NCBI GenBank assembly: GCA_933822405.4
Contig: CAKOGP040000335.1
Location: 186,001 to 250,000 of the forward strand
DNA: 64,000 nucleotides
From: Cylindrotheca closterium
Taxonomy: Eukaryota; Bacillariophyta; Bacillariophyceae; Bacillariales; Bacillariaceae
Direction: 5' to 3'
How positions within the stretch are numbered: position 1 is the stretch's first letter; each line of letters begins with the position of its first letter. Shown here one piece after another: positions 54,140 to 63,714 of this stretch. A program made the translations under genes and the position numbers. The notes beneath the pieces are model-generated. The model did no database searches. It was not told where the DNA came from and saw nothing but the letters and a program-made list of their open reading frames with translations.

Positions 54140-54485
54140 TGTAAGACTTCGGACAAAGCGACGTCGTCGGTTGTCGTCAAAAAGTGGCAGTCAAGCGTGA
54201 TGGAATGAAATTTCAAATTGTGTTTCGTTGTTGTATTATTTTGTTGAGGAAGTTCGTTTTAGTCGAGTCGTAGAAATAGCGAACGACGGACATGCACTGG
54301 ATCGAAAAAGCTTTTTTGTATTGTCAGGAAAGACAACCAACCGATTCTAGTTCCTTTCTTACTTCCTATGACTGTACCAGAGGACTGTCACTGCCGTGGA
54401 TGCCGAAAGATTCCCGTGCCGGAAAGTCGGAGGGTACAAATTTGGTGACGATCCCTAGACTGATCCACTCCCCTGCGCCAAAAGT
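54140..54485. other. Intergenic spacer
   Basis: This 346-bp spacer lies between two minus-strand genes. A short plus-strand open frame (54292-54498) overlaps the RadA end and has no recognisable features. No element is seen. Confidence 0.3.
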
Positions 54486-56580
54486 TCAGAGGAAATAATC
54501 GTCCTCAACATCTTCTTCATCATCCAAGATCACGTCATCCAAGTCAAGGTCTTCTAGCGAGTTGGGCTCGTTGGAGTCGCTTTTAAGCTTGGTAGTTCGT
54601 TTCATTTTTCGTGGCCTGGGGATACTCCCTGATGTTAGTCCCAACTCCAAAGCCTGCTTCAAAGTTGGGCATTCGATTACCTCTAGATCGAACTTGCGAG
54701 TTATCTTAAATTTTCTTCCCGCGACAATGGCTCGTGAAATCCCAGTCCGTCTAGCTTGGATCAATCGCGCTTCCATTTCTCCTTTCAGCCCTCGGAGTTC
54801 TCCCAAGAGTCCAACTTGTGCCAAGAATACTGTGTCTCCGCGGATAGGGACGGATCCGTGACTGCTAGTCAAGGCTATTGCCACTGCCAAATCCAGTTCA
54901 ACTGCTGAGTTCGAATTCTTGACTGATGTGCCCGCTACATTCACATAGACATCCTTCCTGTTCCCAATAATGACATGACAATGCTTCTGTAGGACTCCCA
55001 AAAGCAAGTTCACACGAGCATAAGGAAACCCGTCGACTATTTTCTTCCCAAAAGCGTTACTCGATGGCGTCACCAATGCTTGTACTTCTTGAAGCATTGC
55101 GCGGCTGCCACCTTCGACTGTGATTGCCAATGCAGCACCTTCCGCGTCCTCTTCTCTCAAAGGACTTTCTTTCATGTCCGGGTTTGGCAGTAGTCTTCCA
55201 TCTTGGAATTCATAAAGGCCGACAACTTGGCAGGTACCAAATCGATTTTTACTAGCTCTCAACCATCGGAATGATCCCTCGTCACCAGAGCTCTGCAAGT
55301 ACAACACAGCATCCACCATATGCTCGACCATTCGTGGACCAGCAACATCACCTGATTTGGTCACATGTCCGATGCAAATGATCGGTATTTTTGTAGACTT
55401 TGCTAGCCTCAAAAGTAGAGCCATGCATTCACGAACCTGGGAGACTCCACCAGGACTACCCATGATGTCCTCAGACATCATGGTTTGAATAGAATCGATC
55501 ACAATCAAAGACGGAGGATAATTTTCAGCGACTTGTCCATCTGGAATATCCAAAAGGGATACCACTTGGTTGGCAATACGCTCAACACTTGTCTCTGACA
55601 GTAGTAGCAATTGAGATAAAGTCGAGACATGCAAGCGCTCGGCTCGTGAAGCGATTTGCTCCATAGTCTCCTCGCCTGAAACATACCAAACTGGTCCTTG
55701 AATCGACGTTGGAACCTCGCCCATGCCCACTCCAACGGGTGGGGTACTAGTCGCCGCTATTTGAGCTGCTAGCTGCAACGCTAGTGTGGATTTTCCAACA
55801 CCTGGGTCGCCGCCCAATAGGATCAGCGACCCCTTGACCAATCCCCCACCAAGGACAGTGTTTAGCTCATCATCATCTGGAATCAACAATCGCTTTGAAC
55901 TTTCTGCGTTTCGATCAATCTTATCAACTGAGACGGGGCGATCGTAACCAGAATCATCAATTCCATCTAGCCAAGTGCTGCTACGTCCACCACTAGATGC
56001 ACTGGATCCGAAACGCGGCTTGAGTTTGTTGTTTGGACTATTGCCTCTGTTTGCAGAGAATTCTTGAAATGTGTTCCATTCATGGCATGTCGGGCATTTC
56101 CCTCTCCATTGTACCGACTCGGTTCCACAGTTTGTACATACAAAGACTTATTTTTCATTAACCATTGGTCAGCCTCGCCTTTTATGAAAATGACAAAGTT
56201 CCGCTGAATGCATGCATTTCAAGATTCTTACCTTTTGCAGCTGATTTTCCCGATACCCCCATTGCCTTTCGAATTGACGGTGATGACCGCCCACTATTGA
56301 ACCCAAAGCTAGCCGCAGTCTTTGGAGGCTTGAAGTTCTTTACATCGACTTCTGGTATGTAATCATCATCGTCGTCGTCGTCGTCATCATCATCATCATC
56401 TTCCTCATGCTCGAAATCATCCGAGTATTGGGCCGACAAAGAAGTTAAGCCATGTTGTTGTTGTTGTTGTCGTATCAATCGAATAGATTTTATTGGGGAG
56501 AAACAATCATGAAACGGAAGAAATATTAATGTGATGAGAAGGCATACAATAGTGCAACTTGAAAGTCTAGGCTTGAGCAT
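54486..56580 (-). CDS. radA: RadA/Sms recombination protein, plastid-targeted
   Basis: Two exons (56580-56232 and 56146-54486), with an 85-bp intron (GTAAGA...ATAAG), give 669 aa. The start MLKPRLSSCTIVCLLITLIF runs into FHDCFSPIK, a signal peptide with a CF cleavage site and basic transit part, so plastid import is likely. A run of 13 Asp precedes the RadA core. All RadA parts are there: a C4 zinc finger (CTNCGTES, KCPTCHEWNTFQEF), Walker A GGDPGVGKST, the RadA-specific KNRFG motif, and a Lon-like C-terminal domain (DGFPYARVNLLLGVLQ, VGLLGELRG). An acidic tail closes the protein. RadA is a bacterial branch-migration helicase in recombination. Plant organelle homologues exist, and this copy fits a plastid repair role. 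Confidence 0.95.
56360..56402. repeat. Trinucleotide repeat coding for poly-Asp
   Basis: ATC/GTC triplets repeat about 13 times. On the minus strand they encode the poly-aspartate run between the transit peptide and the zinc finger of RadA. A short GTT repeat (poly-Gln) lies about 50 bp further on. Confidence 0.85.
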
Positions 56581-57005
56581 GGTGTTTCTTTGTCGGTTGT
56601 CTATTTGCCTCGTGTCAGGTACAGTATGTTGTGTGCTTTTATTTTTCTTCTAAAAAGATGCGGTTCGCAAATCTGTCTGTCGCCTGTCTGCCTGGTTCGG
56701 CTGCGATGACGGACAAACGCCGAACTGGCGACTTGCCTGATGACGGACAAGAAGAAATGAGTTGACGTGAGACTGTAAAAAGCACCAGAGTTCAACACAA
56801 GTTAGGTAGTGTAAATCAATTGCAAGCAGCTCTCTGTTTTCTTTGTCATTTTAAGTGAATGAAGATCTATGAGTTTATGTAAAGGAAATAGGTTATTCGG
56901 CTTTGTCCTTGGTTTCTAGTATGTGTCGACGACGAATTCTCGACTTCTTGTCGTTGTTGTTGCCACAAAGCAAGATTGATTGGTATACCAATGTTCTTGA
57001 CTCCT
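56581..57005. other. Intergenic spacer upstream of RadA
   Basis: This 425-bp spacer lies between two minus-strand genes. It contains a TGACGT site at 56763-56768 and two copies of a GATGACGGACAA sequence at about 56705 and 56739. No gene is supported. Confidence 0.4.
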
Positions 57006-57824
57006 CTATCGCGTGGTTGAGGACATGCTCGATTCACTGTATCGAAGTGATGGCTGCCTGTCGTACGTCGATTCGTCTTTCGAAAGTTTGCCGGCAGGAG
57101 TACTATCTTCTTTACTCGATAACGACGATGATGATGATATTGTCCCTCCAGCAAGCAGGTTCGATAGCTTCCAACAAGTGATGCAGAAATACAACGTACT
57201 TTCCGTGATATAGGCTGGATACCACAGATCAAGCGTCCCTTCTGTAATCTTGTATACATCGTATCCGATGTAGTACATATGGAACTCTCCAAAATTGTAT
57301 TTGGAGTGGGACAAGCTCCATGTCCGCGAAAATAGCCAGGTCGCCACAACGATATCCCAGCTCAACAAACTTTTGAATGTTCCGCCCTTCTCCGTATGCT
57401 TGCACCAAAAGTAGTACGTGAGTAGCGGGTGGCCCAGTGTATCAAGAACATGTGAAAGGGCCATGGTGCCGATGGATTCCCAAGTGTCATAATGGACAAT
57501 TCCGTCTTGCACCATCACGTTGGTCAACGACGACGGCATGTTCCAGTAGAGAATTTTAAAGAAATTGCCATATTTCAACAGATCCATTGTTATCGCAGCG
57601 TACCAGCCGATGCATATGCTTATGCCCATGAGCGCCAAACCCTTCCGGATGAACTCGGATTGCGTCAATGCGTAGAGAAAGGATGCGAGGTGGAACCAGT
57701 GGGTAAATCCGCGATTGATCCATTGCATTGGAGGTACGAGGTAGCATAGAACAGCAATACCGATTGGCATTGGTAGTGGCCACAGTCCTGTATCTCGAAG
57801 AGCTGAATCTATAGTAGAGATCAT
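57006..57824 (-). CDS. Multi-pass membrane protein of unknown function
   Basis: This is a 272-aa protein if started at ATG 57824 (MISTIDSALRDTGLW); ATGs at 57905 and 57902 would add 27 residues of basic, Ser/Thr-rich sequence. About six hydrophobic helices are visible, the clearest being PIGIAVLCYLVPP, FHLASFLYAL, ALMGISICIGWYAAIT and ITESTLYFCITCWKL. Polar loops between them carry HYDTWESIGTMALSHVLDTL and a His/Tyr-rich GEFHMYYIGYDVYK. The C-terminus is Ser-rich and cytosolic in character. No family is recognised. The conserved His and Asp in the loops leave an enzyme possible, but nothing more can be said. Confidence 0.75.
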   Translation of the reverse strand: MISTIDSALRDTGLWPLPMPIGIAVLCYLVPPMQWINRGFTHWFHLASFLYALTQSEFIRKGLALMGISICIGWYAAITMDLLKYGNFFKILYWNMPSSLTNVMVQDGIVHYDTWESIGTMALSHVLDTLGHPLLTYYFWCKHTEKGGTFKSLLSWDIVVATWLFSRTWSLSHSKYNFGEFHMYYIGYDVYKITEGTLDLWYPAYITESTLYFCITCWKLSNLLAGGTISSSSSLSSKEDSTPAGKLSKDESTYDRQPSLRYSESSMSSTTR

Positions 57825-58302
57825 TGTTGTTGAAAAGTAGAATGTACTGTAGGTACGTTTTATGGAAAACCGTGGTGCGGAAGTACGTTTTTTGTTTTTC
57901 ATCATTTTCAATTTCCTGTAGGTCTGTGTGCGTGTCCCATTTTGTACCACACTGTCTTGGAACAGAATGCACGCAGCATTTCAAAATATGTCACGTCAAA
58001 ACTTCGACATTTCCACGTCATCGGAACCAATCGGAGTTTCAACGGCAATCCTTTATTCCAAAAACATCTGATTTTTAACGATGGTGGTGTTTTACTTAAC
58101 GATATCGTCGTCGACTTTTCCGCATCTGGAACTCACTCACATTCTTTCGCCTTGCTCCAGAATTCTTTTCAAATCCGAAATTCCAATTCTCATCAAGAAG
58201 TTCTGTTGCGGAAGAAAAGGCAACTATCCGATGTTTCCATCAGTTGGCTTTTCAGTGGGTTCTCATAATTTTAAACGACAATTCGAACTACCAAGACTAA
58301 CG
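57825..58302. promoter_or_regulatory. Divergent promoter spacer
   Basis: This 478-bp spacer lies between divergent genes. The plus-strand frame of the next gene stays open back to ATG 58081, so up to 222 bp may be coding if the longer start is used. No other element is seen. Confidence 0.3.
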
Positions 58303-59257
58303 ATGGCTCCACCACAAAAGAGAAAATACGAAGAACTCAAGATCAGAGGCCCGCCTCTTTACAGTCAAGGAAACTTTGCCGATGAACAAGATACCCTTTC
58401 CAAACGCGGCAAGTCCATTGCACCAAGATGTCCATCGATAGACCCAACGCAGACGGCACTTCTGATCGTCGATGTTCAACCTGAATATTGGTCGGAATGT
58501 CCTGCAGTACGAAAGGATTTCCCTCACTTTCCAGCCAAAATGTCTTCCTTGATTGAGAATTGTAGAAGCCAAGGAATGAAATGCATATGGGTTCGAGCAG
58601 ATTATTCCTATGACCGTTCGCCATGGTTGCAACAGTTCACACGACTTCATCAAGGTAGAATTCCACCTGTCGTCAGGCCATCGTCAAAATGGGAAGGCTT
58701 TGCCACACCCGAGAAGGACGAACTGGTAGTGACCAAGACATCCTGGAGCTCAACGACCGATACTTGCCTGCTAGACATTCTCCGCAACGCTGGTATTGAC
58801 ACGGTCCTTGTTTCAGGTCTCATCACATCTGTATGTGTTCAACACTCTGCCTTTGGAGTATTCGGTAAGTTTGCAACTGATTGAATCAATCAATCAATCA
58901 ATCAAACAATCAATCAAACATTTTCTCACAATTTTATATTCTTTTGCAGAGGCTGGATATAGAACGATCCTCGTCACGGACGCATGTGCCGACCGAGGTA
59001 AAGAGAGACACGAAGCAGCATTGGCCCTTTATGGAGATTACATGTACGAGCTTCGGACAGTCAGATCTGTGCAACGAGAACTTGTGACAGCCGTGGACAA
59101 GACGCCCGAAAAGATTGTCAAATCCGACTCGTTTGCCTCACTGACATCCTCCATGATGACAAGCCATACTAGTTTGTCGTCATTGGATCAAGAGGAGATT
59201 GAAGAAGAACAAGTGGAAGGAGGGCCAGTCAATGTGGAAGTTTCTGCATCAAGTTGA
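58303..59257 (+). CDS. Isochorismatase-like cysteine hydrolase
   Basis: Two exons (58303-58864 and 58950-59257), with an 85-bp intron (GTAAGT...GCAG), join as GVF|EAGYRT and give 289 aa. The isochorismatase-like fold is clear: the catalytic Asp in LLIVDVQPEYW, the Lys in VVTKTSWSS and the Cys in GLITSVCVQHSAFG form the triad, followed by TILVTDACADRG. Family members cleave amides (nicotinamide, N-carbamoylsarcosine, ureidoacrylate) or vinyl ethers; the substrate cannot be told from sequence here. The C-terminal 70 residues are acidic and Ser-rich and lie outside the fold. ATG 58303 (MAPPQKRKYEELK) starts the conserved part; ATG 58081 would add 74 residues of uncertain nature. The intron carries a run of AATC repeats (58883-58920). 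Confidence 0.9.
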
Positions 59258-59684
59258 AACATGAAACGAGATGGAACAAATGGAAATAGAAATAGGCATT
59301 TGAAGGAAATGAGGGGACCCCAACCGGTCATGAGCGAATATATTATTAGAGCATCTTCAAGACCTCAAGAAACATTGACACACCATCATTCAGAAGCATC
59401 AAGTCACCAAACACCATGAAAGCCGCACATTGTCCTCTAATACGGTTATACTCGGCACGAACAAAATACCAAGTTTTGCAGATCATAATCCTACTACTAG
59501 ACAATACACATGGCTCAACCACATTGTCTAATGTACTTTTCAATTTTGTTGCAGCTACCATTATTAGCTACAATGACATACTAGACAGAAAGCACTCAGC
59601 GTAATTTGGTGCTTGAGTGACTTTCACAATTGTTATCTCATAATAATATGTGAACATGTGTTATTTTAAAACGGAGAACTTTTA
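59258..59684. other. Convergent 3' spacer
   Basis: This 427-bp region lies between convergent genes. Short open frames show no recognisable features. Nothing else is seen. Confidence 0.3.
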
Positions 59685-60793
59685 TTAGTTGTGGTTCTGA
59701 GAAACACAGCAGCAAGACATTTCCTCTCGAGGATAAGTCTCCTTGGTCATGATTCCCTTCTTGATTTCAATAGACAAGAAAACAGATGGGTACAACCACA
59801 ACAAAGTGAAGATCACAGTGAGGATGTAGCTGACGATCATATAGAAATTGATTGCTCTTTCAAGCTCTTCCTGGTTGCTGGGCGACCAGGTTTCGTCGTC
59901 AGTTTGGGTTTCGATCCAGTCCAGCAACTCTGTCACCATTTGATGTTGAAGGACGATGGAGACGATCAAGTTCAAGATGGACCAGAGGACGTAGAGGACG
60001 ACCTACAGTAGTGATTGAAAGGACAAAAGCAAAAGTTAGACGAATTGCAGGCTGGCAATTCCCAAACTTGAACCACTTTCATGACTGAACAAAAATCAAG
60101 CTTTCTCCAACGTACCGCATAGAAATTGAAAATGATAGCACCAACAAGAGCGACAACAGTCATGATAATATGAATAATGCCGATGGCAAGAAGGGCGACT
60201 TTGTGAGAGTTGACAATTTCTTCCAATTCAGGGTATTTTTGGGACGAGAAGGCATCATTTAGGGCAGGGTTGACAAGTCCAATGATGGTAAAGATAATAG
60301 AGATGATGCATAGAACCACTACGGCACGGCGATAGTCACAGCTATAGTTGGTGTTTGGTGACCAGGTGAATTGCAGATTGAGTTGTCAATGATCATAGAA
60401 CAAGAATTCTTGTTGTCAAACATAGAAGCAGACTTACCATCCTCCGCAGCACTTTCCACCTTGCTTTTCTTGCTCGTACATGGGTGCTGGCTCTTGCTTG
60501 GGCATTTCAGCCTCTTGGTTGGTCTTTTCGGGCTCTTGCTTGGGCTGTTCGGGGTCTTGGTTGGTCTTTTCGGGGTCTTGGTCGGTCTTTTCGGGATCTT
60601 GCTCGAGCTTTTCGGGTAGTTCGTTATCTTTGTCAGCCTGACCATAGCAATAACCAGAAAGAGAATATTTTCAGAAAGAAATGGAACCAAGAGTTCGCAT
60701 GCATCACATCACGATTTTTTGTGAGCCGAAGCTTGTTGGGAAAGGAATAGCAATCTCTTAAAATCATACCTCCATTGTTAGTCTTACCACCAT
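59685..60793 (-). CDS. Four-TM membrane protein with PEK repeat N-terminus
   Basis: Four exons (60793-60770, 60637-60438, 60341-60116, 60002-59685) with introns of 132, 96 and 113 bp give about 255 aa. The first exon is only 24 nt (MVVRLTME). The cytosolic N-terminus has a repeated Pro-Glu-Lys pattern (DPEKTDQDPEKTNQDPEQ). A Cys cluster (KCCGGCCDYRRA) sits at the edge of the first membrane helix and is a likely palmitoylation site. Four helices follow: VVVLCIISIIFTIIGLV, ALLAIGIIHIIMTVVALVGA, VVLYVLWSILNLIVSIVL and FYMIVSYILTVIFTLLW. The tail ends in another Cys run (MSCCCVSQNHN). The design recalls tetraspanin-like four-TM proteins seen in stramenopiles, but the tetraspanin CCG loop is not in place. 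Function is unknown. Confidence 0.82.
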
Positions 60794-60916
60794 TGTTATT
60801 TATGATTCGATTTTACAGGGGAGTTGCTTGTTGTTTGTAATTGTTGGTTTGGGAAGCTATTGTGATATCAATCAAACGTGAAATTGTGAGGGTCGATTTA
60901 TGCAATGGCGTATTCA

Positions 60917-61220
60917 GGAACACTCCCGAAAAAGTGGTAAATCATCAGAATTGGCTGATTCAGATAGATTTAAAGGTGGCGACATGCGTAAGTGAGAAAC
61001 GAAAACATTAGGTATAAATGAAAACTATTAAAGAAAAACAATGGTCTGCCTCCGTATTTATAGACAGTTCTGCAGAGAATCAACGACTATATTCTTTCGG
61101 TAAAACTTTGCCGCGTGTGAAGGCGCATCTGGCGAGTTTTTCAATTTTATATTCTCTGTGACATAAATACTAGCTCTAATAGAATGATAAATATTTCGAA
61201 CATCTTAAGTGATGGCGATT
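60917..61220. repeat. Left terminal inverted repeat
   Basis: This pairs with 63412-63714. The outer 27 bp are identical; the rest is diverged. It contains AGTGGTAAATC near the tip, the same GTGGTA word as in the internal arrays. Confidence 0.85.
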
Positions 61221-61385
61221 GTGGTAAAATGTGGTAGAATGTGGTACGAATGTGGTAGGAATGTGGTAGGAATGTGGTAGAATGTGGTAGAATGTGGTAG
61301 AATGTGGTAGAAATGTGGTAAAATGTGGTAGGATGTGGTAGGAATGTGGTAGGATGTGGTAGGAATGTGGTAGGATGTGGTAAAA
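61221..61385. repeat. Subterminal GTGGTA tandem array, left
   Basis: Sixteen units of 10-11 bp with consensus GTGGTAGAAT or GTGGTAGGAAT directly follow the left inverted repeat. Unit length varies by one base. No protein coding is proposed; open frames through it are an effect of the repeat. Confidence 0.95.
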
Positions 61386-61645
61386 GGTTCAGAAATCGAA
61401 GGAAAAAAATTTAAAAAAACTAAAATCATTTTTCGTCTCAGTTTGCTCTGAAACTTGATTTTTCTCCACCCATTTTAAAAAATTAGTACTGTGAAAGTGG
61501 ACGGACTTCTGGAAGTGCATTGAAAATGCAATAACTAATACAATTTATGAACTACATATAATGGATCTTTTCATGGCCTATTGGATCCTTGTGGTGGCCT
61601 ACTGGCCTACTGGATCTTGCTTGACATCATCATCAGCATATTGGA

Positions 61646-62401
61646 TCATTTTTTCTTCTTGTTGTTTCTCACACGCATTTTCCTGGTAGGAGTATTATGC
61701 GCTGGATCGAATTGGGACCTGATACCTTCACTGCATGCAACTGTCCATACCAAGTCTGTCGCTCTGATGGTAATATCTTCACCATCATATTCGTAGGGAC
61801 AGTCCATGTCAACAATTCCAAGTTCCACATCTCGTACACTGTGAGAGAAAACAGCGTTGTTCAACTTTTTGTCCTTAGGGAACACAAGCAAAACGTGCAC
61901 GCGTTTCTGCGATAGGTCTTTGTTCATATCATCGGTCATTTTTTCAAAAGAGTGGAGCAACTGCTTTGAACCAACACCCTCCTGTGCACATTCCTTCCAA
62001 TCTTGCACCGAGAACCCGCTTTCGTCGAATCGATGAAAACGCCCACATGATGGACCCGTCAAAAGCAAAGCGTGAGAATGACAAGTCGGATAGTGTTCCT
62101 CGCTGACCATGCTAGCGTTCCAACGGGGAGCATCACCCGGGTATGCTGTTGTCAAAACAATATTCCAAGTGTCGTATTGAAAACTTTTCTGCTCCACGTT
62201 TGGACAGAAGTGGACTTTGAATGGCCAATGAGATCGCTGATTGGTTGGGTCAACAATTTTGACAAATGGATTGTCAGCAGAGCCATCTGGAGACAATCCC
62301 CGCTCTTTTGCTTCCATCATGAAATTGACGATTCGTTCGCGGGGATTAGGATCACGTTTTCCCAAATCCAGAGAATTCATGGAACCCATTATTTCATCCA
62401 T
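61646..62401 (-). CDS. Transposon-encoded protein of unknown function, possibly 5'-truncated
   Basis: This is a 251-aa frame from ATG 62401 (MDEIMGSMNSLDLGKRD) to a basic end (MRVRNNKKKK). Coding character continues upstream of the ATG to about 62560 (KDKRTPKKIAFEVETIFDQ in the same frame), where it breaks off without an upstream ATG, so the real 5' part may be missing. The protein contains His/Cys groups (HYPTCHSHALLLTGPSCGRF) that could bind metal, but no known DNA-binding domain is recognised. Its place beside a transposase suggests an accessory protein of the element. It runs antisense to the open frame that precedes the transposase. Confidence 0.6.
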   Translation of the reverse strand: MDEIMGSMNSLDLGKRDPNPRERIVNFMMEAKERGLSPDGSADNPFVKIVDPTNQRSHWPFKVHFCPNVEQKSFQYDTWNIVLTTAYPGDAPRWNASMVSEEHYPTCHSHALLLTGPSCGRFHRFDESGFSVQDWKECAQEGVGSKQLLHSFEKMTDDMNKDLSQKRVHVLLVFPKDKKLNNAVFSHSVRDVELGIVDMDCPYEYDGEDITIRATDLVWTVACSEGIRSQFDPAHNTPTRKMRVRNNKKKK

Positions 62402-62518
62402 CTTGTTAGTGCTCTGATCGAATATTGTTTCTACTTCAAATGCGATCTTCTTCGGGGTTCGTTTATCTTTGATAGTGCTGTTGGTGGCTTCTTGTTTGTT
62501 GAAGGGCTCGCTGGTGAT

Positions 62519-63082
62519 ATGATCCTCCTCTGGACTCTCGTTGGTAGAGGAAGAGCTGATGGTACAGAGATTTTAGCTTTCACTGCTGATGGAGTCGACT
62601 TTTCAAAGTGGGAGATCAGTCATCCGCTTTTCCCGCAAGACAACACTGCTTGTTCCCACAAAATGAAACATTGTGCTGCAAAGTATGTCATTTTGCTTGC
62701 TACTTACCAATCTCAAATTCTCCATATCGAAGGTCCCTGCAAAGGAGGAGTCAACGACAGTAAAATGCTGAAAGAGAGCGGCATTATGGAAAAACTCAAG
62801 GCAAACAACAAAGTTTGTATTGTTGACCGTGGTTTTCATATGACGGAAAAAGAATTTGAGGCCTGCTTATCGTTCCCAGACCTTATGGACAGCAAAGAGT
62901 TGCACTCTCACAAGACACGAGCAAGATTGCGCCAAGAAACATTCAATGCTCGCTTGAAGGCATTTGCTGTTCTTTGCCACACTTTCCCAGGTAGCTTCGA
63001 AAAGCACAGTTTGGTCTTAAAGGCTGTTGCAATCACTATACAATACCAAATGGACCATGGGTCCCCATTGTATGAAGTCTAG
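62519..63082 (+). pseudogene. DDE transposase, C-terminal part
   Basis: The sequence from about 62569 matches the catalytic part of the DDE endonuclease-type transposases common in diatom genomes. The first acidic residue is in TADGVDF, then SHKMKHCAAKYVILLA and IEGPCKGGVNDSKML with the second Asp. VCIVDRGF follows, and the third acidic residue is in ARLRQETFNARLK. The end AITIQYQMDHGSPLYEV is the usual C-terminus of this group. Only about 188 residues from ATG 62519 are transposase-like. The N-terminal helix-turn-helix half normally present is missing, and the preceding open frame to 62072 is antisense to the partner gene. The copy is therefore probably truncated and inactive. A short GTACC palindrome follows the stop. 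Confidence 0.8.
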
Positions 63083-63230
63083 AGTACCGGTACCAGTTAC
63101 AAATTAAATAAAGTAAAATGTAGGAAATTTCCAAGATTTCATTTTTTAAAACGTTGGAAATCGGACAATATTTGATTAAAAAGCGAAGATTATTATCCCG
63201 AAATGTCGAAAAAAGTGCTCAAACGTGTAG

Positions 63231-63412
63231 GTGGTAGAACGTGGTAGAATGTGGTAGAATGTGGTAGGAATGTGGTAGAATGTGGTAGAATGTGGTAAGA
63301 ATGTGGTAGAATGTGGTAGAATGTGGTAGGATGTGGTAGGAATGTGGTAGGAATGTGGTAGGAATGTGGTAAATTGTGGTAAATTGTGGTAAATTGTGGT
63401 AAATTGTGGTAG
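63231..63412. repeat. Subterminal GTGGTA tandem array, right
   Basis: Eighteen units of 10-11 bp have the same consensus as the left array and read in the same direction on the plus strand. Four GTGGTAAATT units in a row close it at the edge of the right inverted repeat. Confidence 0.95.
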
Positions 63413-63714
63413 TGAGCGGTCACTTAGGACATTCGAAACATCTAAATCGAATTGGACACACATTTATATGTCGCAGAGAGTCTCTTTTAAGCAAATTGCA
63501 GAATACTGGGATTTCCAGTGCAAAAGTTGTACCGAAAAAAAATAGTCGTTGATTCTCTGCAGAAATGCCTATAAATACAAAGGAATTCCAATCTTTTCTT
63601 CTAATTGTTTCATTTTAACGATAAATAATTTTAACTGCCACTGCGAACCCGGCACTTCTAGAAACTCTGAATCAGCCGATTTTTACAGATTTACCACTTT
63701 TTCGGGAGTGTTCC
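63412..63714. repeat. Right terminal inverted repeat
   Basis: This is the reverse-complement partner of 60917-61220. Matching blocks include the AGAGAATCAACGACT core (63541-63560 on the opposite strand) and the perfect 27-bp tip. Confidence 0.85.

Larger units (their letters stand above)
60917..63714. mobile_element. DNA transposon with about 300-bp terminal inverted repeats
   Basis: The ends are a perfect 27-bp inverted repeat at 60917-60943 and 63688-63714 (outer end GGAACACTCCCGAAAAAGTG). The inverted match continues inward with substitutions and indels to about 61220 and 63412. Shared blocks include TCTGCAGAGAATCAACGACT on both sides. Inside are two tandem GTGGTA arrays, a DDE transposase part on the plus strand and a second reading frame on the minus strand. 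Total length is about 2.8 kb. Flanking bases give no convincing target-site duplication, so the superfamily is not settled. The transposase sequence favours a Harbinger-like (DDE_Tnp_4) group; the long inverted repeats are more like Mutator elements. Confidence 0.88.

Noticed and set aside
61205..61429. 74-aa protein made of HIPTTSYH-like repeats
   Set aside because: It is a translation of the GTGGTA tandem array and not a real gene; the same holds at 63176-63463.
62072..62401. N-terminal extension of the transposase frame
   Set aside because: This open frame is antisense to a better-supported minus-strand protein, and its translation shows no transposase features.
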